A stretch of DNA of 59,608 bases from D2472 sp964444385. Lineage in GTDB: Bacteria > Pseudomonadota > Gammaproteobacteria > Magnimaribacterales > D2472. Shown here piece by piece: positions 27,608-35,912 of this stretch. The number at the start of each line of letters is the position of its first letter. The first letter of the stretch is position 1. The position numbers and the translations under genes were made by a program. The DNA lies in assembly GCA_964444385.1 (NCBI GenBank), contig CAYUHD010000002.1:1-59608 (forward strand). Reading direction: 5' to 3'. The notes under the pieces were generated by a model. The model searched no databases. It was not told where the DNA came from and saw only the letters and a list, made by a program, of their open reading frames with translations.

Positions 27608-28647
27608 AAAAGTTTCCCAATTTATCTTACATTGATCCCAACTCTTTATCTGGATTGGGGCTTTTAGGTAAGTTTTTAGAGGATACTCAACTTGTTTCTG
27701 GTGCCATTCCCTCTAATCAGGATGGCTCTCATGATCCTTGGGACCATCTTGAATCTGTAATGGGCTTGTCTACTTTAGGGTATAAATCTCAGGCCCTCAA
27801 GGGTCTTGATTGGATGGCCACAAATCAAAATAAAGATGGAAGTTGGTATAACTTATATGATAATAACAAACCATTAGAGCCCAATAAGCAAACTAATTAT
27901 GCATCATACATTGCAGTTGCTGTATGGCATTTTTATTTGTTGAATCAAGAAATTAATTTTCTTAAAAGATTTTGGGAGCCAGTTAAAAAAGGTATATTGT
28001 TTTCTCTTTCTCTTCAAAATATTAATGGAGCAATTGCATGGAATATAGATGAATCATCAAAGATTGATGAAGACTATCTTTTAACTGGATGTAGCTCGAT
28101 TGCTAAAAGTATCGAATGTGCAATAGCTATTTGCCAAGCGTTAGGACGTAAAGATTATGAAGAAGAATGGAAGATTGCTCGTTCTAAATTACTAGCAACA
28201 CTTGAAAATCCAGCTGAAATTTTTGATCTAAAAAAAGATCGTAGTAGGTTTTCTATGGACTGGTATTATCCAATTTTAGGTGGAATAAATTCAGAAAATA
28301 GAATTACGTCGCTTACAACAAAGATTAAAGATTCTTTTTGGGTTAAAGACCTTGGAATAAAGTGTGTTTCAGATGAACCGTGGATTACTGTTGCTGAGAC
28401 ATGCGAGTGCTCTATAGCATTCAAAAAAATTGGGGAACATAAGTTAGCATCTGAGCTTTTGCAAAACGCTATTTCAATAGTGGATCCTGCAGGCATACCT
28501 TACATGGGTTGGCAATTTCATGAAAATATTTACTGGCCAGAAGAAACACCATCATGGACATCGGCAGCATGCATTCTTGCAGCTGATGCGAACAACAAAC
28601 TGACTGATGCATGCAATTTATTTATTCAAAAGCAATTTAAGTTTTAG
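27604..28647 (+). CDS. Alpha/alpha-toroid protein of the prenyltransferase/terpene-cyclase-like fold, function unknown
   Basis: 347 residues. I do not recognise a characterised function. Repeated helical segments with DGSW, WDHLESVMGLS, INGAIAW and GWQFHENIYW suggest an (alpha/alpha)6 toroid such as those annotated as prenyltransferase-like or glycoside-hydrolase-like. I see neither the DxDD motif of squalene cyclases nor the zinc ligands of protein prenyltransferases, so the usual catalysis is unlikely. A glycan-binding or glycan-processing role fits the neighbouring glycosyltransferase. It starts by ATGA overlap with the methyltransferase and its last 11 bases overlap the convergent methyltransferase at 28637. 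No signal peptide or membrane segment. Confidence 0.65.
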   Translation: MKKFPNLSYIDPNSLSGLGLLGKFLEDTQLVSGAIPSNQDGSHDPWDHLESVMGLSTLGYKSQALKGLDWMATNQNKDGSWYNLYDNNKPLEPNKQTNYASYIAVAVWHFYLLNQEINFLKRFWEPVKKGILFSLSLQNINGAIAWNIDESSKIDEDYLLTGCSSIAKSIECAIAICQALGRKDYEEEWKIARSKLLATLENPAEIFDLKKDRSRFSMDWYYPILGGINSENRITSLTTKIKDSFWVKDLGIKCVSDEPWITVAETCECSIAFKKIGEHKLASELLQNAISIVDPAGIPYMGWQFHENIYWPEETPSWTSAACILAADANNKLTDACNLFIQKQFKF

Positions 28648-29242
28648 TTAAGCAAACAATCGTATCAACTCTTTCATATAGAAGAAAACCTTCCTGCAAA
28701 GCTTTTTGATAAATTAAATATGGCGCTTGCCCACCTTCTTCCGGCTTTTCATAAATATCGTGTATTACTAATGCTCCTTTGGAATGAATTTTTGAGCTCC
28801 AATTGTCATAGTCATTCATTGCTGAAACTTCTGTATGACTACCATCTATAAACAAAAGGCCTAATTTTGTTTTCCAGCTAGGCGCTAAAGAATTTGCATT
28901 TGCGATAATTGGAATCACCCATTTACTCTCATCAAATTGCTGGAGATTTGATTGCATCAAGGGCACTGTATTGACTCGACCCATTTTTTTATCATAAATA
29001 TCTGAATCAAAATATTCTTCACCCAACTGATGCTCTTCAGATCCAGAATGATGATCAACTGTATAAATTAGCTGATCATTAATTGCAGTACCTGCGGCTA
29101 TATAAAGAGAAGACTTGGCACCAAATGTACCGATTTCAAGAGCAGGGCCAAAAATAGAAAATTCTTCAGCCCATTTTGTTAATGCCAAACCTTCGTTCCT
29201 AGGCATAAATCCTTTTATAGTATCTAATCTGTCAAAGTCCAT
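28637..29242 (-). CDS. Class I SAM-dependent methyltransferase, Methyltransf_24-like
   Basis: 201 residues. EIGTFGAKSSLYIA is motif I, YTVDHHSGSEEHQLGEEYF follows the second strand, and LLFIDGSHTEVSAMND is the Methyltransf_24 signature seen in CmcI-like enzymes, where metal-binding acidic residues cluster. Its target is unknown. It is convergent with the toroid gene, overlapping by 11 bases, and is followed after 2 bases by the lpxL-like gene upstream on the same strand, so it may be cotranscribed with lipid A acyltransferase. I recall a very similar DHH-x-GSEE motif in actinobacterial proteins next to a GT4 and a toroid protein, but that is memory, not a search. Confidence 0.78.
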   Translation of the reverse strand: MDFDRLDTIKGFMPRNEGLALTKWAEEFSIFGPALEIGTFGAKSSLYIAAGTAINDQLIYTVDHHSGSEEHQLGEEYFDSDIYDKKMGRVNTVPLMQSNLQQFDESKWVIPIIANANSLAPSWKTKLGLLFIDGSHTEVSAMNDYDNWSSKIHSKGALVIHDIYEKPEEGGQAPYLIYQKALQEGFLLYERVDTIVCLTKT

Positions 29243-29244
29243 AT

Positions 29245-30084
29245 TTATTTATAAAAGTTTTTTCCTAAAGTAGACTTAAATCTCCTATGCGACCATAGAT
29301 ATTCAGCTGGGTGTTGAAGAATTTTCTCTTCTATTACATTGTTTATTTTTTGGGCAAGCTCAATTGAATCTAGTTCCATAGGGTTAATTGATTCTAACTT
29401 AAGAATGATTTTATCGTCTTTATAATTTGAGTTCATAAACAATAAATTACAATTGGTTATATCAATGATTTTTTTAAGTGTTGTGATGGTTGCTGTTTCC
29501 TGATTAAAAAACTTTAATTTAGCAGAATGCTTCCACCCATAATCTTGATCAATTGCATACATAACATTCTTTCCATTTTTTAGCCATTTCATAAATTTCC
29601 TTGGATTATTTTTATCGGCAGTACCCTTCATGCTTGAAAGTCGACCATTTTCTTGGATTTTATTCATTGAGACAGAATTGTGTGATCTACTGACTCCATA
29701 TATTGGGGTGTTCATCGCTAATAGACGAGCATCTAATTCAAGGTGTTGGGAGTGTTTGAATATTATCAAATTGCCTTTGATAGCTACACTCTTAGTCAAA
29801 AGATCTAAATCAATAATTTCATAATCAATTAAATTTTGTATCTTTTCATCTGACCAAAACCATGCAATGCCTGTTTCGATTATTGATCTCCCTAATAACA
29901 TAAAATTTTTCTTCAAAAGATCTTTTTGTTCTGTTTTTGATAAATTTGGAAAACATACCTTAAGGTTTGCTTGGGCTATTTTTTTTCTACCTTTTGCAGC
30001 GACGAACAAAAGATTTCCAAATATTCTTCCAATTGCTTGGTGCAATGAAGTTGGTAGATAGCAAAGACCTTGCCATAATGTCAT
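29245..30084 (-). CDS. lpxL: Lipid A acyltransferase, LpxL/HtrB family
   Basis: 279 residues from the ATG at 30084; an in-frame TTG at 30099 would add five. The catalytic H-x4-E motif is HSQHLE, aligned with HFLTLE of E. coli LpxL. ETGIAWFW, a YAIDQDYGWKHSA segment and PAEYLWSHRRFK near the end all match the family. These enzymes add a secondary acyl chain to Kdo2-lipid IVA at the inner membrane. The hydrophobic N-terminus is short. It is divergent from waaA, whose product makes its substrate, so the LPS context is sound. LpxM or another member of the family is possible. Confidence 0.85.
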   Translation of the reverse strand: MTLWQGLCYLPTSLHQAIGRIFGNLLFVAAKGRKKIAQANLKVCFPNLSKTEQKDLLKKNFMLLGRSIIETGIAWFWSDEKIQNLIDYEIIDLDLLTKSVAIKGNLIIFKHSQHLELDARLLAMNTPIYGVSRSHNSVSMNKIQENGRLSSMKGTADKNNPRKFMKWLKNGKNVMYAIDQDYGWKHSAKLKFFNQETATITTLKKIIDITNCNLLFMNSNYKDDKIILKLESINPMELDSIELAQKINNVIEEKILQHPAEYLWSHRRFKSTLGKNFYK

Positions 30085-30160
30085 TATTATTCTGATCAAT
30101 ATTATGAGTACATAAAAATTAAAGAATGTATTATTACATTAATTTAAATATACCTTTGTT

Positions 30161-31396
30161 ATGAAGTTGGTAATTTACAATCTATTAATTTTAATGCTTA
30201 CACCAGTATTTGCATTAAGGATCCTTTTCAAGAGTCTTTCTGACTCAGATTACAGGAATCATTTTCTTAATAGATTTGGATATAGTTTGAGCCCTATTAC
30301 TCAAAAAAATAAAAAAGTAATTTGGTTTCATGCCGTTAGCTTAGGAGAGGTTATAGGTTCACAGGGCATTATTAAAAAACTCTCAGAACACTTTGACATT
30401 GTGCTAACAACTACAACCCCCACAGGACTCAGAAGAGCAAAGGAACTGTTTGATGATAATGTAATAATTAATTATGCACCTTGGGATTTTGTTGTATTCG
30501 TAAATAGTTTTATAAATTTTTATAAGCCTGATGCAATCTTAATTTTTGAAACAGAAATATGGCCATCTATGATTTCTAAGGCATTTAAAAATAATATTCC
30601 TTTGTATTTAATAAATGGCAGACTTAGTCATAAGTCTTATCAAGCATATGTAATGTCATCATGGTTTTTAAAAGATATTCTGAAGTTAATAACTTTTTCT
30701 TTTGTTCAAACTAGTAAACATAGGGAACGCTTTTTAAAGCTTGGAGTCCATCAGGATAAGGTCAAAACTGTAGGTTCAGTTAAATTTGACCTTCCTGGGT
30801 TAGATATTAAGCCAATTGAAAGCAATTCTTTTATTTTGGGGGCCAGCACTCATCTAGGAGAAGAGGAGTTGATGTTGAATGCATATAGCAAGTTATCTAG
30901 AAAACAAGACTTAAAATTATATCTTTGTCCCAGGCATCCAGATCGTGCTGAGCAGATTACCAAGCAGGCATCTTTGAAGGGGTTTAGAACCGAACTATTC
31001 TCAAAGCTTAGTTCTCAAATTTTCGATGTTTGCATCATTGATAGAATCGGATTATTGCCAAGTTTTTATGCATCTGCTTCAATGGCATTTGTTGGCGGAA
31101 GTCTAGTGCCCAGAGGAGGCCATAATTTAATTGAGCCAGCAGCTTTAGGTTCTCCTATTATTATCGGCCCTCATACATTTAATTTCGAAGATATTGTCAA
31201 AAAATTTATTGAAAATCAGGCATGTATAAAAGTATTAAATGAAGATGAATTGCTAGCTGCAATGGAGTTGCTTGCCACTGATTCAGAAGCAGCCAACCAA
31301 TATGCACTAAAAGCTAAAGAGGTTGTTAAGAAAAATAAAGGCTCAACAGAGATTCAAGCTTCTTATATAATTAGCGAATTAGGAGAAACAAATTGA
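30161..31396 (+). CDS. waaA: 3-deoxy-D-manno-octulosonic acid (Kdo) transferase
   Basis: 411 residues, typical for WaaA. An N-terminal membrane anchor covers about residues 3-20. The catalytic glutamate is E63 in FHAVSLGEVIG. FETEIWPSMI, PRHPDRAEQ and GGSLVPRGGHNLIEPAA are family signatures. WaaA adds Kdo to lipid IVA on the cytoplasmic face of the inner membrane. It is divergent from the lpxL-like gene with about 76 bases between; a small dyad AATGTA-TTAT-TACATT lies there at 30125-30140. Its TGA overlaps the TTG start of glnB by two bases. Confidence 0.94.
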   Translation: MKLVIYNLLILMLTPVFALRILFKSLSDSDYRNHFLNRFGYSLSPITQKNKKVIWFHAVSLGEVIGSQGIIKKLSEHFDIVLTTTTPTGLRRAKELFDDNVIINYAPWDFVVFVNSFINFYKPDAILIFETEIWPSMISKAFKNNIPLYLINGRLSHKSYQAYVMSSWFLKDILKLITFSFVQTSKHRERFLKLGVHQDKVKTVGSVKFDLPGLDIKPIESNSFILGASTHLGEEELMLNAYSKLSRKQDLKLYLCPRHPDRAEQITKQASLKGFRTELFSKLSSQIFDVCIIDRIGLLPSFYASASMAFVGGSLVPRGGHNLIEPAALGSPIIIGPHTFNFEDIVKKFIENQACIKVLNEDELLAAMELLATDSEAANQYALKAKEVVKKNKGSTEIQASYIISELGETN

Positions 31397-31731
31397 AGCT
31401 TGTAACAGCCATTATTAAGCCTTTTAAGTTAGAAGAAGTTCGTCAGTCGCTCGATTTGATTGGTATCACTGGGATGACGATTACAGAGGTGAAAGGATTT
31501 GGAAGACAAAAAGGGCACACAGAACTATATCGAGGGGCTGAATACGTAATAGATTTTTTGCCTAAAATTAAAGTAGAAATTGCCGTATCTTCTGACCAGC
31601 TTGATACAGCTATCGATGCGATTACTAAAAGTGCGAGCACTGGCAAGATCGGAGATGGAAAAATCTTTGTCTCATCACTTGATAAAGTAATTCGAATTAG
31701 AACAGGTGAGATTGACCAAGACGCAATTTAA
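31393..31731 (+). CDS. glnB: Nitrogen regulatory protein P-II
   Basis: 112 residues, exactly the length of E. coli GlnB. The sequence begins with KLVTAIIKPFKLEEVR, and the T-loop has GRQKGHTELYRGAEY with the uridylylated Tyr51. GDGKIFV and RIRTGE complete the family signature. It senses 2-oxoglutarate and ATP/ADP and controls glutamine synthetase adenylylation and NtrB. The start is a TTG at 31393, which alignment supports because any ATG would delete core residues. It overlaps the waaA stop, so it may be translated by coupling. AmtB is not adjacent, which favours GlnB over GlnK. Confidence 0.93.
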   Translation: MKLVTAIIKPFKLEEVRQSLDLIGITGMTITEVKGFGRQKGHTELYRGAEYVIDFLPKIKVEIAVSSDQLDTAIDAITKSASTGKIGDGKIFVSSLDKVIRIRTGEIDQDAI

Positions 31732-31738
31732 AAAATAA

Positions 31739-32692
31739 TTGAAAGTTATTAAGAAACCTATCATATTTTTGTTAGGCCCCACCGCAGCAGGGAAAACTGA
31801 CTGGGCTATAAGTTGGCAAAAGCAATTTGATGAACTTGAAATTATAAGCGTAGATTCTGTGATGGTTTATAAAGAATGTAATATTGGATCTGCCAAACCA
31901 TCAGATGAAGTCCTAAAAAATCATCTACATCATTTAGTTAATCATGTTTCTTTAGATTGTATTTTTTCTGTAGCAGATTTTTACTATTCTTCCCTTCAAT
32001 TAATTGAAGAAATTCATGCTCGAGATAAAATCCCATTAATGGTTGGAGGAAGTATGATGTATTTTAATCTTTTGAAGAATGGAATTAGCTCCCTACCATC
32101 TGCCAACAGACTTCTTCGGGAAGAACTAGAAGACAAAATTATTAAAGAGGGAGTAGAAAATCTATATGCAGACCTGCAAAGACTTGATCCAGATGCTGCA
32201 AAAGATATTAAACCCCAAGACTCTCAGCGAATTATTAGGGTAATTGAGATCATAACTTCAACAGGCAAGAGTTTGGATGAAAATTTTTCAGCCTCAGAGC
32301 CAATTTTATTGAAAGAAAAATATAACTTAATTGAGTATGGAATTTTTCCTAAGCAAAGAGCAGAACTTCACGCAAGGATAGAAGCAAGACAAGAAGCATT
32401 AGTTGGAGATAAATTACTTGAGGAAATATTTGAAATACAAGATTCTTTTAATATTTCTATTGAACATCCAGCGATGAAAGCTATAAATTATAGGCAGGGA
32501 TTACAAGTCATTAATGGGATGCTAAAAAAATCTGAATTATATGAGAAATCTCTCTTCGCCACTCGTCAATTTGCTAAAAGACAATGTACATGGATGAAGG
32601 GATGGGAAAATTTAGATTATTTTGATCTCCATCAGATAGGAGTTGCTACTGATGAGTTAAAAAAACAACTTAATTTACTTGAAATCGTTTAA
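31739..32692 (+). CDS. miaA: tRNA dimethylallyltransferase
   Basis: 317 residues. The P-loop GPTAAGKT is at 13-20, SVDSVMVYK follows, and VGGSMMYFNLL, ATRQFAKRQCTW and NYRQGL are family motifs. MiaA puts a dimethylallyl group on A37 of tRNAs that read codons starting with U. Start is TTG at 31739, seven bases after glnB; no closer ATG keeps the P-loop. In E. coli miaA is followed by hfq and hflX, then hflK and hflC; here the hflK gene follows directly after 61 bases and neither hfq nor hflX is present. Confidence 0.95.
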   Translation: MKVIKKPIIFLLGPTAAGKTDWAISWQKQFDELEIISVDSVMVYKECNIGSAKPSDEVLKNHLHHLVNHVSLDCIFSVADFYYSSLQLIEEIHARDKIPLMVGGSMMYFNLLKNGISSLPSANRLLREELEDKIIKEGVENLYADLQRLDPDAAKDIKPQDSQRIIRVIEIITSTGKSLDENFSASEPILLKEKYNLIEYGIFPKQRAELHARIEARQEALVGDKLLEEIFEIQDSFNISIEHPAMKAINYRQGLQVINGMLKKSELYEKSLFATRQFAKRQCTWMKGWENLDYFDLHQIGVATDELKKQLNLLEIV

Positions 32693-32720
32693 TTCTAAGG
32701 ATTTAACCCCAAATTATACT

Positions 32721-32726
32721 TATAAT
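32721..32726 (+). promoter_or_regulatory. Possible -10 element upstream of hflK
   Basis: A perfect TATAAT lies in the 61-base gap between miaA and hflK, 27 bases before the GTG start. The sequence about 17 bases upstream (AGGATT) is a poor -35 match, and the region is AT-rich, so this may be chance. It would allow hflKC-purA to be expressed apart from miaA. Confidence 0.3.
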
Positions 32727-32753
32727 TAAACTTTACACTTAATAGGTACCTAC

Positions 32754-33791
32754 GTGAATTGGGATAATCAAAACAATCAAGACCCTTGGGGCAGAAAAGA
32801 TCAAGATGAAGTCTCCTTTGATGATTTAATTAAAAAGTTTTCTATCATGTTTGGAAAGAAGGGCTCAGGATCAAATGGTTCTTCCGGTGGCAACGGATTC
32901 AACTTTCCAACAAAAAAAGCGTTTTTATATGGTTTCTTTGGACTCCTTGTTATTTATGCAAGTATGTCTATCTATCAGCTTGATTCCCCTGAAAGAGCAG
33001 TGGTTTTAAGATTTGGTGAATATCATGCTGAGACAGGCGAAGGTTTAAATTTTATGCTTGCTGGAATTGATGAGAGGTATGTTGAAAATGTTGCATTAAC
33101 CAGACGTTATTCCCAGACAGCTAATATGCTTACAAAAGATGAAAATTTAGTTGATGTGACTATCTCAGTTCAATATAGAATAAAAAATTTAAAAGATTTT
33201 GTTTTAAATGTTCGTGATCCTGAAAGCAGCTTAAGAGAAGCTTCAGAAAGTTCTTTGCGTCATGTGGTTGGAGATAATACGCTTGAGGAAACACTGACTA
33301 CTGGACGTGAGCAAATTGCTCAAGACGTAAGTTCAAGGCTTCAAAGTTATTTAGATCTATATGGCACAGGTCTTGTGGTCCAACAAGTCAACATAGAAAA
33401 AACAGATCCACCTTCAGCTGTCAAAGCATCTTTTGATGATGTGGTTGCCGCAAGAGAGGACAAAGAAAAATTACAAAATGAAGCAGATAGATATGGCCTT
33501 TCCATCGTCCCAGAAGCTAGAGGACAGGCATATGCCAGGATACAAGCTGCTGAAGCTTACAGAGAGGAGGTTGTTGCTAATGCAGAGGGTGAAGCTGTTC
33601 GTTTTGATAAATTATTAGATGAGTATCAAAAAGCACCAAAAGTTACTCGAGACAGACTTTATTTAGATGCGTTACAAGGGTTATATAGTAATTCAACTAA
33701 AGTATTGGTGGACGTAGAGGGAGGCAATAATTTAATGTATCTTCCGCTAGATAAAATTTTAGAGCAAAACAAACCTCAGGAGGAAGACTAA
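32754..33791 (+). CDS. hflK: HflK, SPFH-domain membrane protein of the FtsH complex
   Basis: 345 residues from a GTG start; the N-terminal NQDPWG matches the DPWG of E. coli HflK. A glycine/serine-rich linker (about 36-50) precedes a membrane segment at about 55-75. The SPFH/prohibitin domain follows with RAVVLRFGEY, LTKDENLVDV, TDPPSAVKASFDDVVAARED and a helical coiled region. It assembles with HflC into a large periplasmic cage that limits FtsH protease access. The disordered C-terminal tail of E. coli HflK is absent, as expected in a reduced genome. The stop TAA overlaps the hflC ATG by one base. Confidence 0.94.
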   Translation: MNWDNQNNQDPWGRKDQDEVSFDDLIKKFSIMFGKKGSGSNGSSGGNGFNFPTKKAFLYGFFGLLVIYASMSIYQLDSPERAVVLRFGEYHAETGEGLNFMLAGIDERYVENVALTRRYSQTANMLTKDENLVDVTISVQYRIKNLKDFVLNVRDPESSLREASESSLRHVVGDNTLEETLTTGREQIAQDVSSRLQSYLDLYGTGLVVQQVNIEKTDPPSAVKASFDDVVAAREDKEKLQNEADRYGLSIVPEARGQAYARIQAAEAYREEVVANAEGEAVRFDKLLDEYQKAPKVTRDRLYLDALQGLYSNSTKVLVDVEGGNNLMYLPLDKILEQNKPQEED

Positions 33792-34660
33792 TGACTAAAG
33801 GAATGAATCTCTTAATTCTTGCTGGACTTATTATTGCGCTAATATTAAATAGTATTTTTGTTATAGATGAAAAAGAAGATGGAATTGTGTTTCAATTTGG
33901 TGAGGCTATTAGATCTGATATACCAACAGGTTTGAATTTCAAATTACCTATTATTCAAAACGTAAAAAAATATGATTCTAGACTACAAACCCTTGATGAG
34001 GAGCCAAATAGAATCTTAACGGTTGAGAGTAAGTATCTAATTGTTGATTCGTTTGTTAAATATCGCATCACTAATGTTCGGATTTTCTATGATGCAACAA
34101 GTGGAAGTTTCATTAATTTAAATAATCTGCTGGGACAAAGAACAGCATTTGAGTTAAAAAATCAATTTGGTAGAAGAACAGTAACCGAATTAGTCTCAGG
34201 TGAAAGAGATCAGTTAATGAGAGATATGCGTGAAAATTTAGGAAATTCTGTATCTGATTTAGGTATAGAAGTAATTGATTTTAGAGTTAAAAGAATTGAT
34301 TTGCCTCCTGAGTTGAGCAACTCTGTTTATGAAAGAATGCGCTCAGAAAGAAATAGGTTAGCAGAAGAGTTGCGTGCTGAAGGGAATGAGCTTTCAAACG
34401 AAATTCGATCTACTGCAGATAAAGAAAAAGTTATTATTTTGGCAGAAGCATATAAAACTTCTGAGCAAATCCGAGGAGATGGTGATGCTACAGCCGCAGC
34501 TATTTATGCTGAGTCATTCTCTAAAGATCCGGAGTTCTATGAATTTACTCGTAGCATGAAAGCCTATGATGCCACTTTTAATAATAAGTCAGATGTTTTG
34601 CTGATTGATCCTAAGTCAGATTTCTTTAAGTATCTAAATAAATCTAAAGGCAATAATTAA
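33791..34660 (+). CDS. hflC: HflC, SPFH-domain partner of HflK
   Basis: 289 residues. A membrane anchor at about 5-24 is followed by the SPFH domain (VFQFGEAIRSDIPTGLNFK) and a helical region with RSERNRLAEELRAEGNE. It is the obligate partner of HflK in control of FtsH and of membrane protein turnover. An AGGAAG sequence 10 bases upstream and a one-base overlap with hflK show coupled translation. purA follows after 6 bases, conserving the hflKC-purA order known from E. coli. Confidence 0.95.
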   Translation: MTKGMNLLILAGLIIALILNSIFVIDEKEDGIVFQFGEAIRSDIPTGLNFKLPIIQNVKKYDSRLQTLDEEPNRILTVESKYLIVDSFVKYRITNVRIFYDATSGSFINLNNLLGQRTAFELKNQFGRRTVTELVSGERDQLMRDMRENLGNSVSDLGIEVIDFRVKRIDLPPELSNSVYERMRSERNRLAEELRAEGNELSNEIRSTADKEKVIILAEAYKTSEQIRGDGDATAAAIYAESFSKDPEFYEFTRSMKAYDATFNNKSDVLLIDPKSDFFKYLNKSKGNN

Positions 34661-34666
34661 CATATT

Positions 34667-35890
34667 ATGAGCAACAACACCCTAATCTTGGGTTTGCAGT
34701 GGGGTGATGAAGGTAAAGGAAAAATTGTAGATGCTTTAGCAGAAAACTCTGAAGCAGTTTGTCGTTTCCAAGGCGGTCATAATGCAGGCCATACATTAAA
34801 GGTTGATGGTGAGCAGAAAGTTCTGCATTTAGTTCCATCAGGTATTCTCCATCCTTCAGTTCATTGTGTCTTGGGTAATGGTCTTGTTTTATCTCTTCCA
34901 GCTCTCGCAAAAGAAATCGTTGGCTTGCAAGAAAGCGGTATCAACTTTAAAAATCGTTTCTACGTGAGTGAAGATTGTTGTTTAATTCTTCCTACTCATA
35001 TCGCAATTGATCTAGTGCGAGATAAAGCAGAGGGTATCGGAACAACCGGCAGAGGAATTGGACCTGCTTATGAAGATAAAATTGCAAGGCGAGCGATTCG
35101 TTTTGGAGATCTAAACGATTTCAAAGAACTTAAAATTAAATTATCTCTATTGGTTAATTATCACAATCAAATTTTGGAGAATGTTTACAATGCTGAGCCA
35201 GTTGCATTTGATGATGTTCTTGAGGAGTTAGAGGTTAACTTAGATCTTTATAATAAATATAATTGTAAAACTCAGGATCTTTTAAAGCTTTGGGTGAAAG
35301 AAGGGAAGAAAATCCTTTTTGAAGGCGCGCAAGGATCCATGTTAGACATTGATCATGGAACATATCCATATGTTACTTCCTCCAGTACAACTGCAGGCGG
35401 TCTTTCTTCTGGGTTAGGCGTAGGACCTAAAAATATTGATTCTATTTTAGGAATTACCAAGGCATATACAACACGAGTTGGCGAAGGCCCTTTCCAAACT
35501 GAGTTGTTTGACTCTAATGCAAAGCAACTCGCAAAAGTTGGGCATGAATTTGGCACCACAACTGGGCGCCCTAGAAGATGTGGCTGGCTTGATTTAAAAG
35601 CTTTAGAAACTATTGTTTTTATAAACTCTGTGACTAATCTTTGTATAACAAAACTAGATGTGTTGGATGGCTTTGCAGAGATTCAAGTATGTATTGATTA
35701 TGATGAAGATCAGCTGCCAATCTATAAAGCATTTGTTGGTTGGGAGCAGGATACATCCAATGCAAAATCTTTTGATGATTTACCTAAACCTGCACAGGAC
35801 TATATACTATTTATTGAGAAGACTTTAGATTGTCCGGTTGGAATAGTTTCGGTTGGACCATCAAGAGACCAAACAATTTATAGATACTAG
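34667..35890 (+). CDS. purA: Adenylosuccinate synthetase
   Basis: 407 residues, slightly shorter than the 432 of E. coli. The N-terminal LQWGDEGKGK has the catalytic Asp14, H42 lies in NAGHT, and GTTGRGIGP and TTTGRPRRCGW mark the IMP and GTP sites. It joins aspartate to IMP using GTP in AMP synthesis. It ends hflK-hflC-purA, and its 3' end is followed after 22 bases by the exported DUF3604 gene, probably a continuation of the transcript. No damage seen. Confidence 0.96.
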   Translation: MSNNTLILGLQWGDEGKGKIVDALAENSEAVCRFQGGHNAGHTLKVDGEQKVLHLVPSGILHPSVHCVLGNGLVLSLPALAKEIVGLQESGINFKNRFYVSEDCCLILPTHIAIDLVRDKAEGIGTTGRGIGPAYEDKIARRAIRFGDLNDFKELKIKLSLLVNYHNQILENVYNAEPVAFDDVLEELEVNLDLYNKYNCKTQDLLKLWVKEGKKILFEGAQGSMLDIDHGTYPYVTSSSTTAGGLSSGLGVGPKNIDSILGITKAYTTRVGEGPFQTELFDSNAKQLAKVGHEFGTTTGRPRRCGWLDLKALETIVFINSVTNLCITKLDVLDGFAEIQVCIDYDEDQLPIYKAFVGWEQDTSNAKSFDDLPKPAQDYILFIEKTLDCPVGIVSVGPSRDQTIYRY

Positions 35891-35912
35891 TTTCATTAAT
35901 CTTGGGAGAGAT

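Noticed and set aside
30125..30140. AATGTA-TTAT-TACATT dyad between lpxL-like and waaA genes
   Set aside because: AT-rich six-base arms are common by chance in this composition; noted in the waaA entry but not called an operator.
35853..35912. Upstream start for the DUF3604 gene inside purA
   Set aside because: The ATG at 35913 has a strong GGGAGAG and puts the hydrophobic signal at the N-terminus.
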